A stretch of 5,109 nt of DNA from positions 1 to 5,109 of the forward strand of contig JAEDFR010000135.1 of assembly GCA_016297945.1 (NCBI GenBank), given 5' to 3'. Position numbers and translations under genes: made by a program. The stretch is from Lachnospiraceae bacterium. Its GTDB lineage: Bacteria > Bacillota > Clostridia > Lachnospirales > Lachnospiraceae. Positions 1-5,072 of this stretch are shown here, in pieces. Positions within the stretch are counted from its first letter, which is position 1, and every line of letters begins with the position of its first letter. Under the pieces are notes generated by a model. That model was given only the letters and a program-made list of their open reading frames with translations, searched no databases and was not told where the DNA came from.

Positions 1-149
1 AAAGTTGCGAATAATAAAAAGTGAGAAACGATGGCAGAGATAAAAGTCTGCATCTGAGGTCAAAAACTCCATATATCACGATTTCTGCTTATAGATAGTG
101 GGAACACAAATCCGAAAAGGGATTATGAAACAGCCTAATAGGGCGGATT

Positions 150-1199
150 TCATTGTAACTTCATCTCCCCCAGATACTTATCATAAACGGCAAAAAAATC
201 AGAGGTCCGTATACTTTCATCCTGTATCAGTTCAATCTCATTCCATGCATCTTCATTTAACATCTTAATCTGCTCTTTGGCAAAAGAACCGTATACATCG
301 TTAAAGGCTTCATTTTTGCGTTGCTCTACCATTTGGATTTTATTTTCATCCGTTTCCTGTCTATTGAGTGTGCTGACGCATCGCAGAATATAATATCCGT
401 CAATGCAGAAAATTACATCACTGATTTCACCTTCTGCAAGATTAAATGCCACCGTTTCTATTTCGGGACTTTCCACGCCTTTGCAAAAGGAATGCGTCAA
501 AATCGGATCATCACTGCATTCATTTGCAACAGCTTCAAAATCCTCTCCGGCCTGCAGTTTCGCTAAAATATTATAGGCTTTCTGCTTTATTTGAAAATCA
601 TCGACCGGAGATTTGAAATAAATCCAGTCTACCGTCACAGTTCTTGCTTCATCATCACTGATTTCCGGATTGATATCCCGGATAATATACGTATAAACCT
701 TATGTGCTATCAGATACTCACTATAATATTCGAAAACCATCTCCTCTGTGAGATTCAGAGCATCAATTTCATGCTGATTCAAAGAAGAGTAGTATTCTTT
801 TGCAGCCGCCAAAACAAGCTTTCTTTCTTCCTCCGTTATGGAAACATGATTTTCTTTCGCTAAAAGGTTCATGGTTTTTATCTGTGCTAACTGTGCACCA
901 ACCATATCTTTCATTTTATCTTCCAGCGTCTGATTTTCCGTAGCAACACTCCATATTTCGCTTCCATAGATTTCTTCATATCGATTTTGCGTATTGGTCA
1001 GATACAGCATAAATTCATCGATGCTACACACATCTGTTCCAATACGAAATACCCATTCTTTATCAAATCCGGTTGTCAACACTACCCTTTCTACCGTACG
1101 TTCAGAAAAAGGAACCGTACAGCCGGTCATACAGGTAGCAAGACTGATGCATATTGCAATTAACGCTAAAAACTTTTTCAACTTTTTAATCATAACCAT
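150..1199 (-). CDS. SurA/PrsA-like parvulin-domain lipoprotein (putative peptidylprolyl isomerase or chaperone)
   Basis: This is a predicted membrane-anchored extracytoplasmic folding factor of 349 residues. A basic N-terminus (KKLKK, residues 5-9) and a hydrophobic stretch (10-23) lead to a lipobox MTGC, with lipidated Cys27. Residues about 55-175 are helical and charged like a SurA_N/PrsA N-domain. Residues about 187-275 match a parvulin rotamase: the segment LQAGEDFEAVANECSDDP (215-232), then AFNLAEGEISD (251-261) and GYYILRC (268-274). The two histidines usually conserved in parvulins appear replaced, by Trp192 in the first strand and Tyr270 in the GYHI motif, so isomerase activity is doubtful. 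A basic and acidic tail (276-349) follows. The start at 1199 has a weak AGAGAAG site about 12 bases upstream; an in-frame ATG two codons later is possible. It lies 72 bases after the kinase stop with no terminator between, so co-transcription is likely. The fold family is fairly secure; the substrate is unknown. Confidence 0.85.
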   Translation of the reverse strand: MVMIKKLKKFLALIAICISLATCMTGCTVPFSERTVERVVLTTGFDKEWVFRIGTDVCSIDEFMLYLTNTQNRYEEIYGSEIWSVATENQTLEDKMKDMVGAQLAQIKTMNLLAKENHVSITEEERKLVLAAAKEYYSSLNQHEIDALNLTEEMVFEYYSEYLIAHKVYTYIIRDINPEISDDEARTVTVDWIYFKSPVDDFQIKQKAYNILAKLQAGEDFEAVANECSDDPILTHSFCKGVESPEIETVAFNLAEGEISDVIFCIDGYYILRCVSTLNRQETDENKIQMVEQRKNEAFNDVYGSFAKEQIKMLNEDAWNEIELIQDESIRTSDFFAVYDKYLGEMKLQ

Positions 1200-1271
1200 A
1201 TATTTTTACATCTTCTCTGTTTCTGTCTATTTCTGTTTATTTAAGTCTTCCTTTCAGTTTTGTCGCAAATG

Positions 1272-4010
1272 CTATAAGATCTGCTTTATCTGTTCTTTCA
1301 AAGCCATATGATGCTCCATAACAGATGCATGATGAGCTTCTATATAGTTCGCATCTCCCACTTTTGCAGCCATTTCCAGTCCCTCTGCTTCTTTGGAAAG
1401 CGCCTCAGCTCCCACAGTCTTAGAAGTACTCTTTAAGGCATGTACTATCGTACGATACTTATTCCAGTCTTTCTGTTGAAAGAGTTCTTCTAACTCCGTA
1501 TCTTTACCGGCATTGGCAAAGTCCTTTAGCACTTCCAAATAGAAATCCTGATTCATGCAATAACCGATACCGGTTTCCACATCCAGTTGTGCTTCCTCTT
1601 TCAAGCGTTCAAAAATATCTTTATCTTCTTTAATCTGACACTCTGCATCCTCTTTTTGACGATATACTTTTTCTCCCAAATATTTCACCAGTATTTCCTG
1701 AATATCTTTTTCCTTAAAGGGTTTTGCCAGATAATCCGTAAAACCGGCCTTTAGATATTCCTGCCTTGCCCCACGGGTAGCATTTGCCGTAAGCATAACC
1801 ACCGGTGTCTGTTTATTGAAATCCGTTTCCAGCACTTTCATTTTCTGAAGTGTTTCAACGCCATCCATTTCCGGCATCATATGATCCAAAAAGATTAAGT
1901 CATACTGTTTCTTTTGAACATATTGCAGGCATTTTTCACCGCTTTCTGCGGTATCAATCCGGATTTGTGTCTTTTTCAAAAGTCCTTTCATGACTTTTAG
2001 ATTAATTTCCACATCATCAACTACCAAAATCTGTGCATCGGGAGCAATATAGGTTTCTCCCTTTGTCTCCATGGATTCCATGTATTGATGATAGCGCTTT
2101 TCGAAATCACCCATTGGCTCCGGATTCATAACCTTCTGCGGTATTTTTGCAATAAAACAGGAGCCTTTACCATATACACTTTCTACCGTTATTTCTCCAC
2201 CCATCATTTGAACAAGCTTCTTTGTCAGATTTAAACCAAGTCCGGTTCCTTCAATACTTCGATTGCGCTTTTCTTCCAAACGTGTAAAGGATTGAAACAG
2301 TTTTTTCAAATCTTCCTTTTTAATTCCAATTCCGGTATCACGCACAGAAACAACCAGCATAATCTGACGGTTACTGACAGATTCGTAGTCAACAGAGAGC
2401 GTGACACTGCCTTCTTTTGTATACTTCACGGCATTAGACAAAAAATTGTTGATAATCTGTCGTATACGGACTTCATCACCAAACAGACGCGTAGGAAGAT
2501 TGGCATCTACCATCATGTGGAAAGAAAGCTCTTTACCATCTGCTCTGACCTTTGCAATATTGCAACAGTCATTAATGACGGAAGCAAGCTCATATTCCAC
2601 AGGAAGAATTTCAAGCTTTCCTGCTTCGATTTTGGAAATATCCAAAATATCATTGATAACGGAAAGTAGCGATTCTCCCGCGCTTTGTATATTTCTTACA
2701 TATTCCTTCAGATTTTCATCTTTACACTCTTCTAACAGGATAGCATCCATTCCCAAAATACCGTTTAATGGCGTCCGGATTTCATGCGACATATTGGCAA
2801 GAAACTGACTTTTTGCAACATTGGCAGCAATCGCGTCATTTTTTGCCTGTTCCACAAATTTGACATGTTCATGCATCATCTGAAGCATATAAATAATGAG
2901 TGTACAAATAGCAAAAATACATACTCCGTATCGGCTGGCTTTTCCTAAATCACCAACCTTTATGGTATATGTTCTGACAATATCGACAAAGCCACCTATC
3001 ATCATACAGCCGCATCCAAAAAAACTGACTACCGCTTCCACACGCTTTTCTTTGCGCGCCATCTGTCCCAAAACTACAACGTTTATTACAACCAGCACGA
3101 CAATAATGCCATGGGAAATAACGGACATATCCATAAAATCCACAAATCCGCCGATTTGCAAAATTAACTGCCCAATGATATTGATGATGGAAACAATGAT
3201 AGCGATTGAAAAGGTTTTGGACAGTTTGGGCAGTGCTTCGCGGCAATACGTTTCAAAAAACAAAGGTGCTGTCATTAATATTATAAAAATCAGATTGGAA
3301 TAGAGTGTCTGATTTCCATAAAAAACTTCCGGTACTTTTGTTTCAATCAGATAATAGAAACTCATTAACAGAAGATAAACACTCAGATATTCGATGCCTT
3401 CTGTTTTTCTACGAAGCATTTTTTGGGTAATTGCCAGAATCAAAAAGATAACGGAAGACATAAAAATAATCAAACTCAAAATAATATCAAATGATTTCTG
3501 TGTGATAAAATGAAGAATTGCGACATCTCTTTTGGCGACGGATATTTCCGTTAAATAGGTGGCATAATTTGCATAAGGCGAACACATTTCAATTCTGATT
3601 TCACCTTTTTCACACACAGAAGGAATATCTGCAAACACAATAACACTGCCCGGCGTCTGTCCAAATAACCTTTGATCATTCATACCAAAAGAATAAATCT
3701 CTTTATCATCGACAAAAATGCGCAGAGTTTTATCTGCTGACAAGAAAGTCATTGTTTTACCATAGTATTCTTCTGGAATTGTATTTTTTATGATAATCTT
3801 TTCATTCGGATCGCTTGTTGTATTATAGGGAAGTTTTTCCAAATCTGTCCCGGTTCCATCTTCTCTTACCAATGTCCAACCGGAATTAAACGACTGCACA
3901 TCTCCTTTTGCCAGTGTCATATCATCCACCTTTGCATAAAAGAGTGAAGCCGAAACCACAATCAACTGTATAAAAAAGATAATCCAAATAAAGCGGTAAT
4001 ACTTTTTCAT
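1272..4010 (-). CDS. Membrane hybrid sensor histidine kinase (HisKA-HATPase-REC-HPt) with 7TM sensor module
   Basis: This 912-residue phosphorelay kinase senses an unknown signal at the membrane. An N-terminal anchor (7-26) precedes an extracytoplasmic domain (about 28-165) that looks like a beta-sandwich: GWTLVREDG near 44-52, then FVDDKEIYSFG at 99-109 and SPYANY at 144-149. About seven hydrophobic helices follow (173-194, 206-223, 237-255, 267-288, 295-316, 325-345, 359-378), resembling the 7TMR-DISM arrangement. A short helical linker leads to HisKA with phospho-acceptor His409 (SHEIRTP). The ATPase has N-box Asn522/Asn526, G1 DTGIG (558-562), F-box LFQSF (571-575) and G2 GTGLGL (588-593). 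The REC domain has Asp665/Asp666, phospho-Asp709, Thr741 and Lys763. The HPt domain has His857 (HALKSTS). All catalytic residues are present, so a His409-Asp709-His857 relay is expected. There is no DNA-binding output domain and no response regulator gene nearby. GAAGGAG at 4022-4028, 11 bases upstream, supports the start. The ligand cannot be read from sequence. Confidence 0.95.
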   Translation of the reverse strand: MKKYYRFIWIIFFIQLIVVSASLFYAKVDDMTLAKGDVQSFNSGWTLVREDGTGTDLEKLPYNTTSDPNEKIIIKNTIPEEYYGKTMTFLSADKTLRIFVDDKEIYSFGMNDQRLFGQTPGSVIVFADIPSVCEKGEIRIEMCSPYANYATYLTEISVAKRDVAILHFITQKSFDIILSLIIFMSSVIFLILAITQKMLRRKTEGIEYLSVYLLLMSFYYLIETKVPEVFYGNQTLYSNLIFIILMTAPLFFETYCREALPKLSKTFSIAIIVSIINIIGQLILQIGGFVDFMDMSVISHGIIVVLVVINVVVLGQMARKEKRVEAVVSFFGCGCMMIGGFVDIVRTYTIKVGDLGKASRYGVCIFAICTLIIYMLQMMHEHVKFVEQAKNDAIAANVAKSQFLANMSHEIRTPLNGILGMDAILLEECKDENLKEYVRNIQSAGESLLSVINDILDISKIEAGKLEILPVEYELASVINDCCNIAKVRADGKELSFHMMVDANLPTRLFGDEVRIRQIINNFLSNAVKYTKEGSVTLSVDYESVSNRQIMLVVSVRDTGIGIKKEDLKKLFQSFTRLEEKRNRSIEGTGLGLNLTKKLVQMMGGEITVESVYGKGSCFIAKIPQKVMNPEPMGDFEKRYHQYMESMETKGETYIAPDAQILVVDDVEINLKVMKGLLKKTQIRIDTAESGEKCLQYVQKKQYDLIFLDHMMPEMDGVETLQKMKVLETDFNKQTPVVMLTANATRGARQEYLKAGFTDYLAKPFKEKDIQEILVKYLGEKVYRQKEDAECQIKEDKDIFERLKEEAQLDVETGIGYCMNQDFYLEVLKDFANAGKDTELEELFQQKDWNKYRTIVHALKSTSKTVGAEALSKEAEGLEMAAKVGDANYIEAHHASVMEHHMALKEQIKQIL

Positions 4011-4064
4011 AGTCCCCTATACTCCTTCGCTGATTGAAGCTGTAATACATTTCACACACAAATG

Positions 4065-4085
4065 AAGATAAAACGAATTTATCTT
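4065..4085. repeat. 8-bp inverted repeat in the kinase leader
   Basis: AAGATAAA (4065-4072) and TTTATCTT (4078-4085) are perfect arms around the 5-base spacer ACGAA. It directly adjoins the inverted repeat at 4086-4117. If transcription starts near 4102, it lies at about +18 to +38 of the leader, where it could form a weak AT-rich hairpin or act as a second protein-binding site. No U-tract follows, so it is not a terminator. Confidence 0.4.
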
Positions 4086-4117
4086 TGGTATCATTACACT
4101 ATGAATAAATGATACCA
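4086..4117. repeat. 10-bp inverted repeat over the kinase -10 and start point (candidate operator)
   Basis: TGGTATCATT (4086-4095) and AATGATACCA (4108-4117) are perfect inverted arms around a 12-base spacer. The centre-to-centre distance of the arms is 22 bases, about two helical turns, which suits a dimeric DNA-binding protein better than an RNA hairpin. It covers the proposed -10 and transcription start of the kinase unit. The regulator is unknown. Confidence 0.5.
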
Positions 4118-4137
4118 TTTACCTTCTTTCTTTACAA
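4109..4137 (-). promoter_or_regulatory. Probable promoter of the kinase-lipoprotein unit
   Basis: On the minus strand TTGTAA (4137-4132) and TATCAT (4114-4109) are separated by 17 bases. The -10 is preceded by TGG, which makes an extended -10 (TGnTATnnT). The start point would fall near 4102, giving a leader of about 90 bases before the kinase start. The -10 lies inside one arm of the inverted repeat at 4086-4117, so a bound dimeric regulator would block it. This is assigned by consensus only. Confidence 0.55.
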
Positions 4138-4153
4138 GATTACATCTCTTTTT

Positions 4154-4187
4154 AAAAAACCTTTTCGGATTTGCGTTTCCGAAAAGG
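4154..4187 (-). terminator. Intrinsic terminator upstream of the kinase promoter
   Basis: The arms CCTTTTCGGA (4160-4169) and TCCGAAAAGG (4178-4187) form a perfect 10-bp stem with an 8-base loop. On the minus strand six Us follow (4159-4154). The plus strand has no matching U-tract, so it works toward the kinase. No annotated gene ends just before it. It may end a small RNA started near 4226, act as an attenuator in a long kinase leader, or insulate the kinase promoter from readthrough. Confidence 0.75.
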
Positions 4188-4232
4188 GTATTAAAAAATG
4201 TTTTCTATATAGCAATCCTGTTTGATTTCGCT

Positions 4233-4260
4233 TATATAATCGGTAAATAAAAACGAACAA
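4233..4260 (-). promoter_or_regulatory. Possible minus-strand promoter feeding the 4154-4187 terminator
   Basis: On the minus strand TTGTTC (4260-4255) and TATATA (4238-4233) are 16 bases apart. A start near 4226 would give a transcript of about 70-75 bases ending at the U-tract of the 4154-4187 terminator. The -35 lies within the palindrome at 4251-4267. In AT-rich DNA such matches arise often, so this rests mainly on the combination with the terminator. Confidence 0.3.
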
Positions 4261-4267
4261 TTCGTTT
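4251..4267. repeat. 17-bp palindrome AAACGAA-CAA-TTCGTTT (candidate operator)
   Basis: These are perfect 7-base inverted arms around CAA. The half-site AAACGAA occurs once more at 4071-4077 in the kinase leader. It overlaps the -35 of the possible promoter at 4233-4260. The compact form suits a small dimeric repressor such as a HTH regulator, but I recognise no specific family. It does not fit the LexA box, which needs GAAC and GTTC arms with a 4-base spacer. Confidence 0.4.
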
Positions 4268-4271
4268 AAAA

Positions 4272-4278
4272 TGTCGAA
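4272..4278 (+). promoter_or_regulatory. Perfect Spo0A-box heptamer TGTCGAA
   Basis: TGTCGAA matches the Spo0A binding heptamer of Bacilli and Clostridia exactly. It lies about 55-60 bases upstream of the likely start point of the small plus-strand gene, and about 46-52 bases upstream of the possible minus-strand start near 4226. Both distances are within the usual range for activation. A single 7-base match is weak alone, and whether this organism has Spo0A is not shown here. Confidence 0.3.
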
Positions 4279-4319
4279 AAAATACTACGTGTTTCAAGTG
4301 TCTGCAATACACACCTATG

Positions 4320-4325
4320 TATAAT
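4320..4325 (+). promoter_or_regulatory. Possible -10 element of the small plus-strand gene
   Basis: A perfect TATAAT lies 27 bases before the ATG at 4353, with TG directly upstream. A start near 4332 would give a leader of about 20 bases that includes the GGAG site at 4341-4344. No good -35 is visible at 16-18 bases spacing, so it may depend on an activator; a Spo0A-like heptamer lies further upstream. Confidence 0.35.
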
Positions 4326-4352
4326 GTAAAAAAAGCAAACGGAGATGATCTT

Positions 4353-4412
4353 ATGATATACGAAGACTACTGTGACATGTATGAAAACGGATTTGATGAA
4401 GTACGAAGATAA
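4353..4412 (+). CDS. Possible 19-residue small protein, MIYEDYCDMYENGFDEVRR
   Basis: A short acidic, tyrosine-rich peptide with one cysteine and a basic C-terminus (VRR). I do not recognise it and cannot assign a function. GGAG at 4341-4344 lies 8 bases before the ATG, which is good spacing. A TATAAT sits at 4320-4325, and a strong inverted repeat with a U-tract begins 25 bases after the stop, so it has the layout of a complete mini transcription unit. The reading frame stays open upstream to 4251. An earlier in-frame ATG at 4317 would give 31 residues, but it has no ribosome binding site and lies over the -10. It converges on the 77-residue membrane protein gene. It could instead be a leader peptide, or a chance frame in a small RNA. 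Confidence 0.4.
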   Translation: MIYEDYCDMYENGFDEVRR

Positions 4413-4437
4413 TCTTTTATATGACCTCCCAATGCAG

Positions 4438-4525
4438 AAAAAATGACAAAATAAAAGAATCGAAAACTTTCCCGATCCAATATATATCAAGAAAAGATGC
4501 CGGTTCTTTTATTTTGTCATTTTTA
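4438..4525. terminator. Long bidirectional terminator hairpin between convergent small genes
   Basis: Perfect 21-bp arms lie at 4439-4459 and 4504-4524. On the plus strand the stem extends by a U-G wobble and two G-C pairs to 4462/4501. The loop is about 38 bases, and on the minus strand part of it can form a second small helix (CCGGCATC with GATCGGG). The outer ends are A-runs and T-runs, giving five to six Us after the stem on both strands. It sits 2 bases after the stop of the 77-residue gene and 25 bases after the 19-residue frame. The unusually long, AT-rich arms could also be the ends of a tiny decayed mobile repeat. Confidence 0.7.
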
Positions 4526-4526
4526 A

Positions 4527-4760
4527 TCAGATATCGTGGTATGCAAGATAGATATACCCTCCATAGAAGCCGATATACACCATAGGATATCCTAAAAAAC
4601 AAAGCATCCACTGTACATCAAACCAGATTACTCTTCCTGCAAGCAACCAAAACACCAATCCTGTGGCTGCACAAATCAAAGAAAAGCAGAGAAGAAACAA
4701 ATATCGTTTCCAGCGGATTTTCATGTCTAATTTATTTATCATATTCCATAGTAATTTCAT
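4527..4760 (-). CDS. Small membrane protein with two transmembrane segments, function unknown
   Basis: This 77-residue protein is not one I recognise. A basic amphipathic N-terminus (K14, R16, K18, R19) precedes a first membrane segment (about 20-41) and, after a short loop containing R43 and D48, a second one rich in Gly, Tyr and Phe (about 52-74). It ends in HDI. By the positive-inside rule both ends face the cytoplasm. The start at 4760 is backed by AAGGAG (4777-4772), 11 bases upstream; the in-frame Met7 and Met13 lack such sites. A terminator hairpin begins 2 bases after the stop, so the gene stands alone. Four 11-bp repeats like PhoP boxes lie upstream, suggesting control by an OmpR/PhoB-type regulator. 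The role could be an envelope stress or nutrient-limitation protein, but that is a guess. Confidence 0.8.
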   Translation of the reverse strand: MKLLWNMINKLDMKIRWKRYLFLLCFSLICAATGLVFWLLAGRVIWFDVQWMLCFLGYPMVYIGFYGGYIYLAYHDI

Positions 4761-4784
4761 CTGTTTACACGCTCCTTTTATATT

Positions 4785-4838
4785 ATCATAAAGAAGTCAT
4801 GTAAATATCATTTTCATATCATGTAAAAATGATGTAAA
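4785..4838 (-). promoter_or_regulatory. PhoP-box-like direct repeats and -10 of the small membrane protein gene
   Basis: On the minus strand TTTACA occurs at 4838-4833, 4827-4822 and 4805-4800, with a degenerate TGAAAA at 4816-4811. These are four hexamers in exact 11-base register with 5-base spacers. This matches the Gram-positive PhoP box known from Bacillus (TT[A/T/C]A[C/T]A repeats). TATGAT at 4790-4785 is a plausible -10. If transcription starts at 4778, the boxes span -22 to -60, the classic PhoP activation position. No good -35 is present, as expected for an activated promoter. The start would fall just ahead of the ribosome binding site, so the leader would be very short. Confidence 0.55.
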
Positions 4839-4851
4839 AAATCACAACAAG

Positions 4852-4883
4852 AAAAAAGAGCCTTTGATTTCCAAAGGCTCTTT
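4852..4883 (-). terminator. Intrinsic terminator of tRNA-Trp
   Basis: Perfect 12-bp arms AAAGAGCCTTTG (4855-4866) and CAAAGGCTCTTT (4872-4883) enclose a 5-base loop. On the minus strand a run of six Us follows the GC-rich part of the stem (4857-4852). It begins 2 bases after the tRNA discriminator, so the tRNA is a monocistronic unit. Confidence 0.95.
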
Positions 4884-4885
4884 AG

Positions 4886-4956
4886 CAGAGGAAGAGGGGA
4901 TCGAACCCCCGTTAACGGTTTTGGAGACCGCCGCACTACCACTGTACTATTCCTCT
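4886..4956 (-). tRNA. tRNA-Trp (anticodon CCA)
   Basis: This is a complete 71-base cloverleaf. The acceptor stem AGAGGAA pairs with TTCCTCT (4956-4950 with 4893-4887). The D arm is GTAC/GTGC with AGTGGTA in the loop. The anticodon stem GCGGT/ACCGT holds the loop CTCCAAA, so the anticodon is CCA at 4924-4922. The T arm GGGGG/CCCTC holds TTCGATC. The discriminator is G73 (4886), as expected for bacterial tRNA-Trp. The following bases are CTA, so the CCA tail is not encoded and must be added after transcription. Confidence 0.97.
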
Positions 4957-4987
4957 ATATATTCGGTTTCGTTAACCGCTAAAGTTG

Positions 4988-5017
4988 ATTATAACATAGT
5001 ATATTGCAATAATGCAA
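4988..5017 (-). promoter_or_regulatory. Promoter of tRNA-Trp
   Basis: On the minus strand TTGCAT (5017-5012) and a perfect TATAAT (4993-4988) are 18 bases apart. The start would be near 4981, about 25 bases before the mature tRNA 5' end. The -35 sits in a small inverted repeat TTGCA-TTAT-TGCAA (5017-5004), which may be chance. Confidence 0.75.
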
Positions 5018-5072
5018 GCTATTTTTTCTTTACTTTTTATATTCCCATATTTACATGATACCAGGGTCAAAA

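Noticed and set aside
30..54. Imperfect hairpin GATGgCAGA / TCTGCATC as a terminator of the lipoprotein unit
   Set aside because: The stem is 8 bp with a bulge and no proper U-tract follows on either strand. The AAATCCG/CGGATTT pair (108-114, 144-150) is also too weak with its 29-base loop.
1..72. Minus-strand frame from ATG at 72 staying open to the left edge (MEFLTSDADF...)
   Set aside because: There is no recognisable ribosome binding site and only about 23 codons are visible. It may belong to a gene beyond the edge, but nothing here supports that.
125..268. Plus-strand frame of about 46 codons (MKQPNRADF...) with AAAAGG 5 bases upstream
   Set aside because: Most of it is antisense to the 3' end of the lipoprotein gene, with low-complexity His/Ser content. 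The apparent ribosome site is part of the 14-bp repeat at 107-120.
1217..1239. Two 10-base near-repeats (ACAGAAATAG / ACAGAAACAG on the minus strand) between the kinase and the lipoprotein
   Set aside because: Two imperfect copies in purine-rich spacer DNA are easily chance, and no promoter or hairpin is associated with them.
2950..3246. 98-residue frame inside the kinase gene on the same strand
   Set aside because: It is a shifted frame of the 7TM region of an intact kinase with no start signals of its own. The plus-strand frames across 2292-3303 are rejected for the same reason.
4266..4490. 74-residue minus-strand open frame between the control region and the terminator hairpin
   Set aside because: It has no ribosome binding site, starts inside the loop of the terminator hairpin, and overlaps the better supported 19-residue plus-strand frame. 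Its Phe/Ile/Tyr-rich composition is typical of translated AT-rich non-coding DNA.
4417..4611. 64-residue minus-strand frame overlapping the 77-residue membrane protein
   Set aside because: It is an alternative frame of the better supported gene, has no ribosome binding site, and runs through the terminator hairpin.
4886..4956. tRNA-Trp as an integration site for a mobile element
   Set aside because: No integrase gene or direct repeat of the tRNA 3' end was seen in the window, and the gene is intact with its own terminator.
4864..5058. 64-residue plus-strand frame starting MISKGSLAEEEGIEPP
   Set aside because: It is the reverse complement of the tRNA-Trp gene and its terminator. Such antisense-tRNA frames are a common source of false proteins.
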